Positions 1 to 5,957 of a stretch of 13,259 bases of DNA are shown here, piece by piece. The notes under the pieces are model-generated. The model searched no databases and was not told the origin of the DNA. It was given only the letters and a program-made list of their open reading frames with translations. Within the stretch, counting starts at the first letter, position 1. Every line of letters starts with the position of its first letter. This DNA is from CAYTSW01 sp964440605 (GTDB taxonomy: Bacteria; Planctomycetota; Phycisphaerae; Phycisphaerales; UBA1924): contig CAYTSW010000074.1 in NCBI GenBank assembly GCA_964440605.1, forward strand, positions 1 through 13,259, in the 5' to 3' direction. Both the position numbers and the translations under genes were made by a program.

Positions 1-2
1 TC

Positions 3-317
3 ATCCCCTACCTCCCTCTCTCCGACGACGTGATGAAGCGCATCGTTCACCTCAAACTGTCCAAGGTCGCCCGTCGCCTACGCGACCAGCACGAGGCGGC
101 GCTCGAGTTCTCCGACGAGATCATCGCCGCCCTGCTCGCCCGCTGCCGTGAGGTCAGCACCGGCGCGCGCAACATCGATCACGTCATCGACAGCACCCTG
201 CTGCCCACGCTCAGCGCCGAGATCCTCGAACGCCTCGCCCGCGAAGAGCCCTTCGAGCGGGTCGCCGTGAATCTCGACGGCGACGGCCGGATGAGCTACG
301 CGTTCGATCGGGACTGA
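3..317 (+). CDS. clpV: ClpV/TssH C-terminal fragment (type VI secretion AAA+ ATPase), 5' end outside window
   Basis: The frame is open from the window edge (first full codon at 3) to TGA at 315-317, giving 104 residues of a C-terminus. It reads IPYLPLSDDVMKRIVHLKL, then a segment with GARNIDHVIDSTLLPTLS. The GARNIDH...LLP.LS signature belongs to the C-terminal D2-small domain of ClpV/TssH and is not the form seen in ClpB, which has GARPLKRAI-type sequence. ClpV is the cytosolic AAA+ unfoldase that disassembles the contracted VipA/VipB (TssB/TssC) sheath after type VI secretion firing. The GTG at 30 is an internal valine, not a start. The Walker motifs and N-domain lie outside the window, so activity cannot be judged. 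No other type VI gene is visible downstream. The family call is confident; whether a whole secretion locus lies upstream is inference. Confidence 0.88.
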   Translation: MPYLPLSDDVMKRIVHLKLSKVARRLRDQHEAALEFSDEIIAALLARCREVSTGARNIDHVIDSTLLPTLSAEILERLAREEPFERVAVNLDGDGRMSYAFDRD

Positions 318-417
318 CCGCGTCGACCAACCACCGCCTCGGACTCGGACTCAGCCCCACGGTCGCCGATCGATGCGACTTGCCTCCATACGTCGGTATC
401 TCCCCCAATCTTCTGCC

Positions 418-446
418 TTGCGTTCCTGCAAGACGGGTCCTAGCAT
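418..446 (+). promoter_or_regulatory. Candidate sigma70-type promoter for cydAB
   Basis: TTGCGT at 418-423 and TAGCAT at 441-446 are separated by exactly 17 nt, a standard -35/-10 arrangement with four of six consensus bases in each box. Transcription would start near 453, about 45 nt before the cydA ATG. A GACGGG motif (432-437) lies in the spacer between the boxes. Prediction by eye only, in a lineage whose promoter consensus I do not know. Confidence 0.35.
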
Positions 447-463
447 GGTCTAACAGTACTATT

Positions 464-478
464 TCCCGTCTGACGGGA
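464..478. promoter_or_regulatory. Perfect dyad upstream of cydA (candidate operator or leader hairpin)
   Basis: TCCCGTC (464-470) and GACGGGA (472-478) form a perfect 7-bp inverted repeat around one central T. It ends 19 nt before the cydA ATG and just after the predicted transcription start. A further AGACGGG lies at 431-437 and can pair with CCCGTCT at 465-471. The arrangement suits a dimeric regulator, or as RNA a 5-bp hairpin with a TCTGA loop. I cannot match it to a named regulator site. Confidence 0.4.
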
Positions 479-497
479 TTTACGAGTGAGGCACCGT

Positions 498-2003
498 ATG
501 GACCTTGAACTGCTCAGCCGGCTCCAGTTCGCCGGGACGATTATGTTCCACTATCTCTTCCCGCCCCTCACCATCGGGCTCGGCCTGATCATGGTGCTGG
601 TCGAGGCCCAGTGGCTCCGCACGGGTGACGCGTCGTGGAAGCACGCCGCCAAGTTCTGGACCAAGATCTTCGCCCTCAACTTCGCCCTCGGCGTCGCCTC
701 GGGCATCGTCATGGAGTTCCAGTTCGGGACCAACTGGGCTGCCTACTCCAGATTCGTGGGCGACGTCTTCGGCTCGGCCCTCGCCGCCGAGGGCATCTTC
801 GCCTTCTTCCTCGAATCGGGCTTCCTCGCGGTGCTCGTCTTCGGGTGGGACCGGGTCGGCAAGAAGATGCACTTCACCGCGACGCTGCTCGTCTTCCTGG
901 GGTCGTGCTTCAGCGCCGTGTGGATCGTCGTCGCCAACTCCTGGCAACAGACACCCGCGGGCTACCACATCGTCGAAAACCTCACGCCGATCGGCGATGT
1001 CGCCTATCGAGCCGAGATCACCGACTTCTGGGCCATGGTCTTCAACCCCTCCAGCGTCGACCGCCTGACGCACACCCTCATCGGCGCGATGATCCTCGGC
1101 GCCTTCTTCGTGCTCTCCGTCTCCTCCTGGTACATCCTCAAGAAGCAGCACGACCTTTTCGCGCGGCGGAGCTTCAGCATCGCGCTGCCGGTCGCCGCCT
1201 TCTTCTCGCTGCTCGCGCTCGTCACCGGGCACGACCAGGCGAAGCAGGTCGTCGAAACCCAGCCGGCCAAGATGGCCGCCTACGAGGGCCATTTCGAAAC
1301 GGGCCCGGGCGACCTCTATCTCATCGGCTGGCCCGACGCCGACGCCGGCAAGACCTACGGCATCGCGATCCCCGGCATGCTCTCCTGGCTCATCTCGGGC
1401 GACGCGACGACGGAAGTCACCGGCCTCAACGACATCCCCGAGGACGAGCAGCCGCCGGTCTGGCTGCCCTTCCAGAGCTATCACCTCATGATCAGCCTCG
1501 GCATGTTCTTCATCGTGCTGACGCTCGCCAGCCTGCCGCTGATGAAGGGGGGACGGATTTACCAGATGCGCTGGCTCCTGTGGATCTACGTCTTCAGCAT
1601 CCTCGGCGCGTTCGCGGCCAATCACCTGGGCTGGATCGCCGCCGAAGTCGGACGACAGCCGTGGATCGTCTACCCAAGCGTGCAGGACGGCGTCACCATG
1701 CAGGGCCTGCGCACGAGCGACGGGCTCAGCGAATCCGTCCGCGCCGAGCAGGTCCTCTGGTCCATCATCATGTTCGGCCTCATCTACGGCATGCTTTTCG
1801 TCGTCTGGCTCGTCGTGCTCAACAAAAAGATCCAGGCCGGCCCCGAAGAGCACGCTTCCATCCGCGGCGCCGACGAGCACGCCGGCGGCGGCTTCTTCAA
1901 GACCTCCGCCGAACGCGTCTGGCACACCCAGACCATGACCGACGCGAAAGCCGACCCCGAACAGTTCGAGCACCGCCCGATTGAGGAAGGGGGCAAGGCG
2001 TGA
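498..2003 (+). CDS. cydA: Cytochrome bd-type quinol oxidase subunit I
   Basis: This 501-residue membrane protein is the haem-carrying subunit of cytochrome bd oxidase, which oxidises quinol and reduces oxygen to water. Start ATG 498 gives MDLELLSRLQF, the usual CydA N-terminus; GAGTGAGG seven nt upstream is a plausible ribosome site, and GTG 486 would only add four residues. Ligands are recognisable by alignment from memory with E. coli: His18 (haem b595), Glu98 and Glu106, His192 and Met331 (haem b558), then the GRQPW motif at 385-389. Quinol-site residues Lys258 and Glu263 stand in QPAKMAAYEG. The stretch between helices VI and VII (about 250-325) is short, so this is the short-Q-loop type, as in CioA and Gram-positive enzymes. 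It overlaps cydB by 4 nt, implying translational coupling. A cytosolic tail of about 60 hydrophilic residues follows the last helix. Confidence 0.97.
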   Translation: MDLELLSRLQFAGTIMFHYLFPPLTIGLGLIMVLVEAQWLRTGDASWKHAAKFWTKIFALNFALGVASGIVMEFQFGTNWAAYSRFVGDVFGSALAAEGIFAFFLESGFLAVLVFGWDRVGKKMHFTATLLVFLGSCFSAVWIVVANSWQQTPAGYHIVENLTPIGDVAYRAEITDFWAMVFNPSSVDRLTHTLIGAMILGAFFVLSVSSWYILKKQHDLFARRSFSIALPVAAFFSLLALVTGHDQAKQVVETQPAKMAAYEGHFETGPGDLYLIGWPDADAGKTYGIAIPGMLSWLISGDATTEVTGLNDIPEDEQPPVWLPFQSYHLMISLGMFFIVLTLASLPLMKGGRIYQMRWLLWIYVFSILGAFAANHLGWIAAEVGRQPWIVYPSVQDGVTMQGLRTSDGLSESVRAEQVLWSIIMFGLIYGMLFVVWLVVLNKKIQAGPEEHASIRGADEHAGGGFFKTSAERVWHTQTMTDAKADPEQFEHRPIEEGGKA

Positions 2004-3025
2004 GTCACGACACACTGACCGTCATCTGGTTCCTGCTGCTGGGTGTCCTGCTCATCGGCTACGTCGTCCTCGACGGCTTCGACCTGGGCGTCGGCATCCT
2101 CCACCCCATCGCCAAGAGCGACACCGATCGCCGCATCATGATGAACTCCATCGGCCCGCTGTGGGACGGCAACGAGGTGTGGCTCGTCACCTTTGGCGGC
2201 GCACTCTTCGCCGCCTTCCCCTCGGCATACGCGACCGTCTTCTCAGGCTTCTACGTCGCCTTCATGCTGCTGCTGTTCGCCCTGATCTTCCGCGCCGTCA
2301 GCCTCGAGTTCCGCTCCAAGACCAACTCCAAACTCTGGCGCAAGGTGTGGGATGTCGGCTTCTTCGCCTCCAGCCTGGGAGCCGCGCTGCTCTTCGGCGT
2401 CGCGGGCGGCAACCTGATGATCGGCATGCCGCTGGACGACAAGCTCATCGTCAACCAGAGCGTCATCGAGCAGCTCTCGCCCTACCCGCTCGTCGTGGGC
2501 CTGCTGACCGTGTCGCTGTTCACGATGCACGGCGCGATCTTCCTCTACCTCAAGACCGAAGGCAAGCTCCAGAAGCGCATGGAGCGGTGGATCTGGCGCG
2601 CCTTCGGCTTCTTCCTCATCCTCTACCTGCTCACCACCATGTACACCCTCGTCGAGATCCCGCGCGCCACGCAAAACTTCCAAGACCACCCGTGGCTCTG
2701 GATCATCCCCGTGCTCAACGTCCTGGCGATCGCCAACATCCCCCGCGCGATGTTCAAGCACAAGCCGGCCTACGCCTTCGCGAGTTCGACCGCCGTCATC
2801 GCCGCACTCGCCGCACTCTTCGCCGCGGCGATCTTCCCCAACCTCATGCCCTCGTCCATCGACGCCGGCAACAGCCTGACCATCTGGAACGCCCGCTCGA
2901 GCCAGAGCACGCTCGGCATCATGCTCCTGATCGCCATCGTCGGCATGCCCTGCGTCCTCGCCTACACCGGCGCGATCTACTGGATCTTCCGAGGCAAAGT
3001 GAAGCTCGACCACACGAGCTACTGA
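2000..3025 (+). CDS. cydB: Cytochrome bd-type quinol oxidase subunit II
   Basis: CydB is the second integral membrane subunit of the bd oxidase and pairs with CydA to form the active complex. The 341-residue protein has about eight hydrophobic helices. It carries the family N-terminus VVLDGFDLGVGIL (22-34) and the conserved SIGPLWDGNEVWLVTFGGALF block (50-70). Start is GTG 2000, inside a GTGA overlap with the cydA stop (2001-2003), with GAGGAAGGGGG about 8-18 nt upstream as ribosome site. Normal length for the family and no missing blocks. A strong intrinsic terminator follows at 3099-3132, so cydAB is a two-gene operon. No small cydX-like frame was recognised in the 73 nt between the stop and the terminator, and no cydCD assembly genes are in the window. 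Confidence 0.97.
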   Translation: MSHDTLTVIWFLLLGVLLIGYVVLDGFDLGVGILHPIAKSDTDRRIMMNSIGPLWDGNEVWLVTFGGALFAAFPSAYATVFSGFYVAFMLLLFALIFRAVSLEFRSKTNSKLWRKVWDVGFFASSLGAALLFGVAGGNLMIGMPLDDKLIVNQSVIEQLSPYPLVVGLLTVSLFTMHGAIFLYLKTEGKLQKRMERWIWRAFGFFLILYLLTTMYTLVEIPRATQNFQDHPWLWIIPVLNVLAIANIPRAMFKHKPAYAFASSTAVIAALAALFAAAIFPNLMPSSIDAGNSLTIWNARSSQSTLGIMLLIAIVGMPCVLAYTGAIYWIFRGKVKLDHTSY

Positions 3026-3098
3026 GCCACCACCACCGCAGGGCCCGGCCGAACCCACGCGTCGGGCCTTCCCCATGATTCTCTCTCTCCTCCCGACA

Positions 3099-3132
3099 GC
3101 CCCCCGCGACCGCGCGGGGGGCGGTTCTTTTT
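3099..3132 (+). terminator. Intrinsic terminator of cydAB
   Basis: GCCCCCCGCG (3099-3108) pairs perfectly with CGCGGGGGGC (3113-3122) around an ACCG loop. A T-rich tail, TTCTTTTT, follows at 3125-3132. It is the strongest classical Rho-independent terminator in the window and lies 73 nt after the cydB stop. Confidence 0.92.
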
Positions 3133-3149
3133 GCGGGAATCTTGTGCGA

Positions 3150-3237
3150 GGGTGCCCGGGTACGGCGCAGCCGAACCCGGACCCGACACATGTGAACACC
3201 GCCGATCCGGCTTCTGCTGCGCAGTAGCCGGGCACCC
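3150..3237. repeat. REP pair (BIME-like) 1: alpha unit 3150-3180 (+), beta unit 3207-3237 (-)
   Basis: Two 31-nt units face each other across a 26-nt spacer. Both begin GGGTGCCCGG when read from the outside. The alpha hairpin pairs CCGGGT with ACCCGG outside and CGGC with GCCG inside, loop GCA. The beta hairpin pairs CCGGCT with AGCCGG and CTGC with GCAG, loop GCA. The beta unit is identical to the one at 3914-3944. The pair lies 17 nt beyond the cydAB terminator. Confidence 0.92.
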
Positions 3238-3255
3238 AGGACGGAACTCAGACTC

Positions 3256-3286
3256 GGGTGCCCGGGTACGGCGAAGCCGAACCCGG
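3256..3286 (+). repeat. REP alpha unit (left flank of the RAYT gene)
   Basis: 31-nt hairpin unit with a GAA loop, identical over its full length to the alpha unit at 7928-7958. It is 18 nt from the end of the first pair and 71 nt beyond the stop of the RAYT gene. Confidence 0.92.
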
Positions 3287-3327
3287 ATCAGAGACGTCCG
3301 CACCGTCGACACGATCTCGGAACCTAT

Positions 3328-3347
3328 CCCGCAGTAAGCCGGCAACC
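3328..3347 (-). repeat. Probable decayed REP beta remnant
   Basis: CCCGCAGTAAGCCGGCAACC resembles the 3' two-thirds of the plus-strand form of the beta unit, but with an inserted base, substitutions and the matching outer arm lost. Its spacing from the alpha unit at 3256-3286 is 41 nt, longer than in intact pairs. Similarity is modest and could be chance. Confidence 0.4.
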
Positions 3348-3357
3348 GGGCCTGAAC

Positions 3358-3879
3358 CTATTCGACGGGATCGATCGGAACGCCCGACTCGTGCCGGCGA
3401 TCCCAAAGGTGGGCGGACGACCACGCCCAGTCTTCCGGACGCGTCACAAGTCCCGCCCGCACGGGGTTCTCGTGAATGTATCGGAGTTTCTCTTCGACTT
3501 CCTCTGCGCTGAAGACATTGCGGTCATGCCCGCCGCCCTTCATCCAGAAGTGCGGCCGCCCGTCGCGATCCCTGAGATGCTTGAGCACGGGAGCATCCAG
3601 TTCGACCCACCGCCGAAGCACCCGTTGAGCCATCGGCTGCTTGATGGCACGAAGCACGCCGGCGACGGTTGCGGCAGATCCGCCCGGGCGGACGAGCAGG
3701 TGCACGTGGTTGGGCATCACCACCCATGCGTGCAACTTGAAGCCTCGTCGCTCCCGAGCCTCGCGGAGGATGCGAACGAACTCATCGCCGATGCGTGGCG
3801 AGCCAAAGAGATCCAAGCGCTTGTAACAGGAAAACGTCAGGAATCGCGCGTGGTTGCAACCTTCGATCCGCCTCGGCAC
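3358..3879 (-). CDS. REP-associated tyrosine transposase (RAYT, Y1/IS200-like)
   Basis: The 173-residue protein belongs to the Y1 transposase family, single-strand DNA nucleases of the HUH type. From the chosen start, MPNHVHLL at 55-62 gives the metal-binding HxH (His58, His60). The catalytic tyrosine is Tyr134 in YIHENPVRAGLV, and the WSSAHLW motif near 152-158 is a common C-terminal feature of RAYTs. RAYTs cut and move REP hairpins and are usually single-copy, domesticated-looking genes flanked by REPs, exactly as here. Start GTG 3879 (VPRRIEGC) is preferred since it matches the usual beginning of the fold. The frame stays open through the beta repeat to a GTG at 3942 inside the repeat, so a longer protein is possible. 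No clear ribosome site precedes either start. The catalytic residues appear intact and no frameshift is seen. It follows the 86-residue gene by 75 nt on the same strand. Confidence 0.88.
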   Translation of the reverse strand: MPRRIEGCNHARFLTFSCYKRLDLFGSPRIGDEFVRILREARERRGFKLHAWVVMPNHVHLLVRPGGSAATVAGVLRAIKQPMAQRVLRRWVELDAPVLKHLRDRDGRPHFWMKGGGHDRNVFSAEEVEEKLRYIHENPVRAGLVTRPEDWAWSSAHLWDRRHESGVPIDPVE

Positions 3880-3913
3880 GTCGTCAGGATATCGACTTTC
3901 GAGGAGAGAGCGG

Positions 3914-3944
3914 CCGGCTTCTGCTGCGCAGTAGCCGGGCACCC
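3914..3944 (-). repeat. REP beta unit (right flank of the RAYT gene)
   Basis: 31-nt unit identical to the beta unit at 3207-3237: outer stem CCGGCT/AGCCGG, inner stem CTGC/GCAG, loop GCA. It lies 10 nt after the stop of the gene at 3955-4215 and 34 nt before the preferred RAYT start. No intact alpha partner lies within 30 nt; the next alpha is across the RAYT gene. Confidence 0.92.
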
Positions 3945-3954
3945 GGGCCTCCAG

Positions 3955-4215
3955 TCACCCCAAATCATTCGCCAACCGCGCCAAGCCCTCGACGTCCCGC
4001 GTCTGAAGCACCTTCTTCACCCGCGTGTCGTTCGCCGCGAGCTGCGCGAGCGCCTTCTCCGCCCGGCCCCACAGCCGGTCCGCGGCCTTGCCCTCGGCGA
4101 GGTACAGCTCGCTCACGATCTCGCCCAGCTTCCGGGCCATGATCGTGTCCTGGTGCTGGTAGTAGCGGTTGATGATGCCCTTCTGATACCGGGTGTACTC
4201 GCGGTCGCCGGCCAT
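3955..4215 (-). CDS. Small hypothetical protein downstream of the LPS-type kinase
   Basis: This 86-residue protein begins MAGDREYTRYQKGIINRYY and is predicted to be almost wholly helical, with no cysteine, no signal peptide and no membrane segment. Charged residues are mixed along it (DREYTR, LAEGKAADRLWGRAEK), suggesting a compact helical bundle or adaptor. I do not recognise a named family, though similar small proteins occur in planctomycete genomes as far as I recall. AAGGGAG six nt before ATG 4215 is a good ribosome site and overlaps the stop of the upstream kinase gene, only 11 nt away. The two are therefore probably one transcript. A helper or regulatory role for the kinase is inference from position alone. 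A REP beta unit follows its stop by 10 nt. Confidence 0.8.
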   Translation of the reverse strand: MAGDREYTRYQKGIINRYYQHQDTIMARKLGEIVSELYLAEGKAADRLWGRAEKALAQLAANDTRVKKVLQTRDVEGLARLANDLG

Positions 4216-4226
4216 GGGGTGCTCCC

Positions 4227-5084
4227 TTACCGCACGGGTCGCGGCATCTCGAAGGGGTTGTCTTTCGGTGTCGGGTCGCCGTGCCCGCGCACGAGTTCGT
4301 CGGCCATCGCCATCAGGCGACGAGCAAACATACGCGCGCGGGGCTTGCTCCAGCCCGGTTTCGCCTGGGCTTTAGGCCGCGGATAGTCGCAGACGCGGCA
4401 GATCAAGCGATGCCGCCAGTAGACGCTCGGCGCGCAGCCGACGCCCATCGGCTCGATCACCAGGTTCGCGAGCATGCGCGCCAGGCGGGTGTTGCTCGCC
4501 CCGCTCAGGCCCCGGAGCCGGCGCACGCCGACCGTATCGATCACCACCGCTCGCAAGGCGCCTCGCTCGCGCACGACGACGAGGTTGGAGGGTTTGTGGT
4601 CGCGATTGAACGCCGTGAAGAACATGCGCTCGAGGTCGCCCGCCATGCTTTCGACGAGCTGCGCCGCTTCGTCGAACGTCAGGTCACGATCGCGCAGGTG
4701 CTCGAGCAGCGTCCTGCCCTCGAGCCGTTCGAGGATGAGCGATTCGACGCGTTCGCCCCGCCCCCCGACACCCTGCAGAAGCGCAAGGGGCTCGGCGGTG
4801 CGCACGCCCGCCTTCCTCAAAACCAGCGCGCCACGCCACTGGCGGGCCAGACGCGAACGGTTCGCCACGCTCCGGATGCGATCCGCCGGCGTGCGCAGCG
4901 GCATGGTCTTGATGACCACCGCCCGCCCCGCGAGCGTGGCGGCGACGACCGAACCCTCCTCGTTCTCCTTCACGACCTGCGCATCCCGCTCCCACCCCGG
5001 CTCCGCGAGCGCCCGCGCCAACGCGCCCTCCCCAGCGCTGGCCACCCGCAACAAGCGGATCGACTCTGTGGGCGGGCGGGTCAT
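4227..5084 (-). CDS. Lipopolysaccharide kinase-like protein (WaaP/KdkA/InaA-type fold)
   Basis: The 285-residue protein has a compact protein-kinase-like fold. Visible landmarks are a nucleotide loop EEGSVVAATLAG (42-53), the VVIK lysine Lys59, a hinge region LILERLEGRTL (116-126), a catalytic loop NRDHKPSNLVV with Asp162 and Asn167, and a metal-binding IDTVG with Asp183 in place of DFG. This pattern fits kinases that phosphorylate heptose or Kdo in lipopolysaccharide core rather than proteins. The usual His before the catalytic RD is Asn160 here. There is no membrane segment, so it is likely cytosolic or peripheral on the inner membrane. It diverges from a WaaE-like glycosyltransferase with 42 nt between them, which supports a core-saccharide role. 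CATAAT on the minus strand at 5122-5117 could be its -10. Exact sugar substrate unknown. Confidence 0.78.
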   Translation of the reverse strand: MTRPPTESIRLLRVASAGEGALARALAEPGWERDAQVVKENEEGSVVAATLAGRAVVIKTMPLRTPADRIRSVANRSRLARQWRGALVLRKAGVRTAEPLALLQGVGGRGERVESLILERLEGRTLLEHLRDRDLTFDEAAQLVESMAGDLERMFFTAFNRDHKPSNLVVVRERGALRAVVIDTVGVRRLRGLSGASNTRLARMLANLVIEPMGVGCAPSVYWRHRLICRVCDYPRPKAQAKPGWSKPRARMFARRLMAMADELVRGHGDPTPKDNPFEMPRPVR

Positions 5085-5126
5085 GGGCCGAGTGTACGCA
5101 CGCGGCCGGAGTCGTCATTATGGCGA

Positions 5127-5957
5127 GTGGTGAACGACGCGACTCCTTCAACACCGCCGACCGATGGCTCCCCACTACCGCTGACGATCACCATCGTCTG
5201 CCGCGACAACGTCGACACGCTGCCGCGTGTGCTGGCGTCCATCGCGGGACTGGCAGCGGACACGATCGCAGTGGATTCCGGGTCGACGGACGGCACGCTC
5301 GAACTGCTGCGCGCGCACGGCGTCACGGTCATCGAGCAGCAGTGGTTGGGCTTCGTGCGGCAGAAGCAGTTCGCGCTCGACCGCGCGACGCAGCCCTGGG
5401 TGCTGCACCTCGACAGCGACGAATCACTGACGCACGAGCTGCGCGCAAGCGTGCGCCAAGCCGTCTCGCGCGACGACCCGGCGGTCGCGGCGTACGCCGT
5501 CAACCGGCGCGTCTGGTGGGGCGACCACGAGCTGAAGCACGCGTGGCAGCCCGAGTGGAGGACGCGGCTGGTGCGCAACGGCACGGCGGCCTGGGGCGGG
5601 TACGACCCGCACGACGCGCTCGAACCTACCGCGACCGGCGCTCGCGTTGACCGCCTCGCCGGCCACCTGCGCCACAACTCCATCACCAACTTCGCCGAGT
5701 TCATGGCCAAACAGGCGCGGCACGCGCAGACCGCAGCGCTCAGCTACCAGCGCATGGGCCGGCGCACCTCAGCGGCGCGGCTCGTGGCCTCGCCGATCGG
5801 CGCGTGGTGCAAGCAGATGATCCTCCGCCGCGCCGTCCTGGACGGGTGGCGGGGGATCGCCGCGGCCGGCGCCACGGCGGCCGCGGCCTTCATGAAGCAC
5901 GCCACACTCCTCGAACTGCAACGCCAATCCTCGCAGACAGACGACCCGACGCCATGA
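5127..5957 (+). CDS. Family 2 glycosyltransferase, WaaE/KdtX-like
   Basis: A 276-residue GT-A glycosyltransferase. It shows the nucleotide-sugar binding motif VDSGSTDGT (49-57), the basic QKQFALDRA block (79-87), and the metal-binding DxD in LHLDSDES (93-100). A later WGGYDPHDAL segment (156-165) is typical of WaaE-type enzymes, which add a hexose to LPS inner-core heptose. The C-terminal third is helical and basic with a hydrophobic AAAGATAAAAF stretch (246-256), suggesting peripheral membrane contact. Start is GTG 5127 or the adjacent GTG 5130; the long open frame upstream is antisense to the kinase gene and is not coding. An ATG at 5120 is in another frame. The stop overlaps the plsY start (ATGA at 5954-5957), so the two are translationally coupled. 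The family is confident; the sugar and acceptor are inferred from neighbours. Confidence 0.88.
   Translation: MVNDATPSTPPTDGSPLPLTITIVCRDNVDTLPRVLASIAGLAADTIAVDSGSTDGTLELLRAHGVTVIEQQWLGFVRQKQFALDRATQPWVLHLDSDESLTHELRASVRQAVSRDDPAVAAYAVNRRVWWGDHELKHAWQPEWRTRLVRNGTAAWGGYDPHDALEPTATGARVDRLAGHLRHNSITNFAEFMAKQARHAQTAALSYQRMGRRTSAARLVASPIGAWCKQMILRRAVLDGWRGIAAAGATAAAAFMKHATLLELQRQSSQTDDPTP

Larger units (their letters stand above)
3026..3357. other. 332-nt non-coding stretch: cydAB terminator plus repeat cluster
   Basis: No credible gene lies here. It holds the cydAB terminator (3099-3132) and repeat units at 3150-3180, 3207-3237, 3256-3286 and a decayed one near 3328-3347. Open frames through it encode PGYGAAEPG-like peptides that merely translate the repeats. 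Confidence 0.8.
3256..3944. mobile_element. Candidate RAYT-REP unit: alpha repeat, transposase gene, beta repeat
   Basis: A RAYT gene (3358-3879, minus) lies between an alpha unit (3256-3286, plus orientation) and a beta unit (3914-3944, minus orientation). The relative orientation is the same as in the three short alpha/beta pairs of this window. The 689-nt unit may therefore be the gene-bearing form of the element whose short pairs are deleted or derived forms. Boundaries are inferred from the repeats only; IS200/IS605-type enzymes make no target duplication, so none is expected. Confidence 0.45.

Noticed and set aside
480..2015. Long minus-strand open frame opposite cydA (511 codons), with similar ones opposite cydB and serA
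   Set aside because: They exactly shadow genes with clear family motifs, are rich in D/E/G/R low-complexity sequence typical of antisense frames in GC-rich DNA, and match no family.
3150..3350. Possible CRISPR array from the clustered repeats
   Set aside because: Units alternate in orientation, form two classes, lack uniform spacers and have no cas genes nearby; RAYT-linked REPs explain them better.
3131..3512. Plus-strand frames encoding VPGYGAAEPG-like peptides
   Set aside because: They translate the hairpin repeats; the same peptide recurs wherever a repeat lies, in several frames, with no ribosome site or family match.
4281..5126. Upstream extension of the glycosyltransferase frame to 4281
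   Set aside because: The extension is entirely antisense to the kinase gene, and the GT-A fold begins only after 5180.
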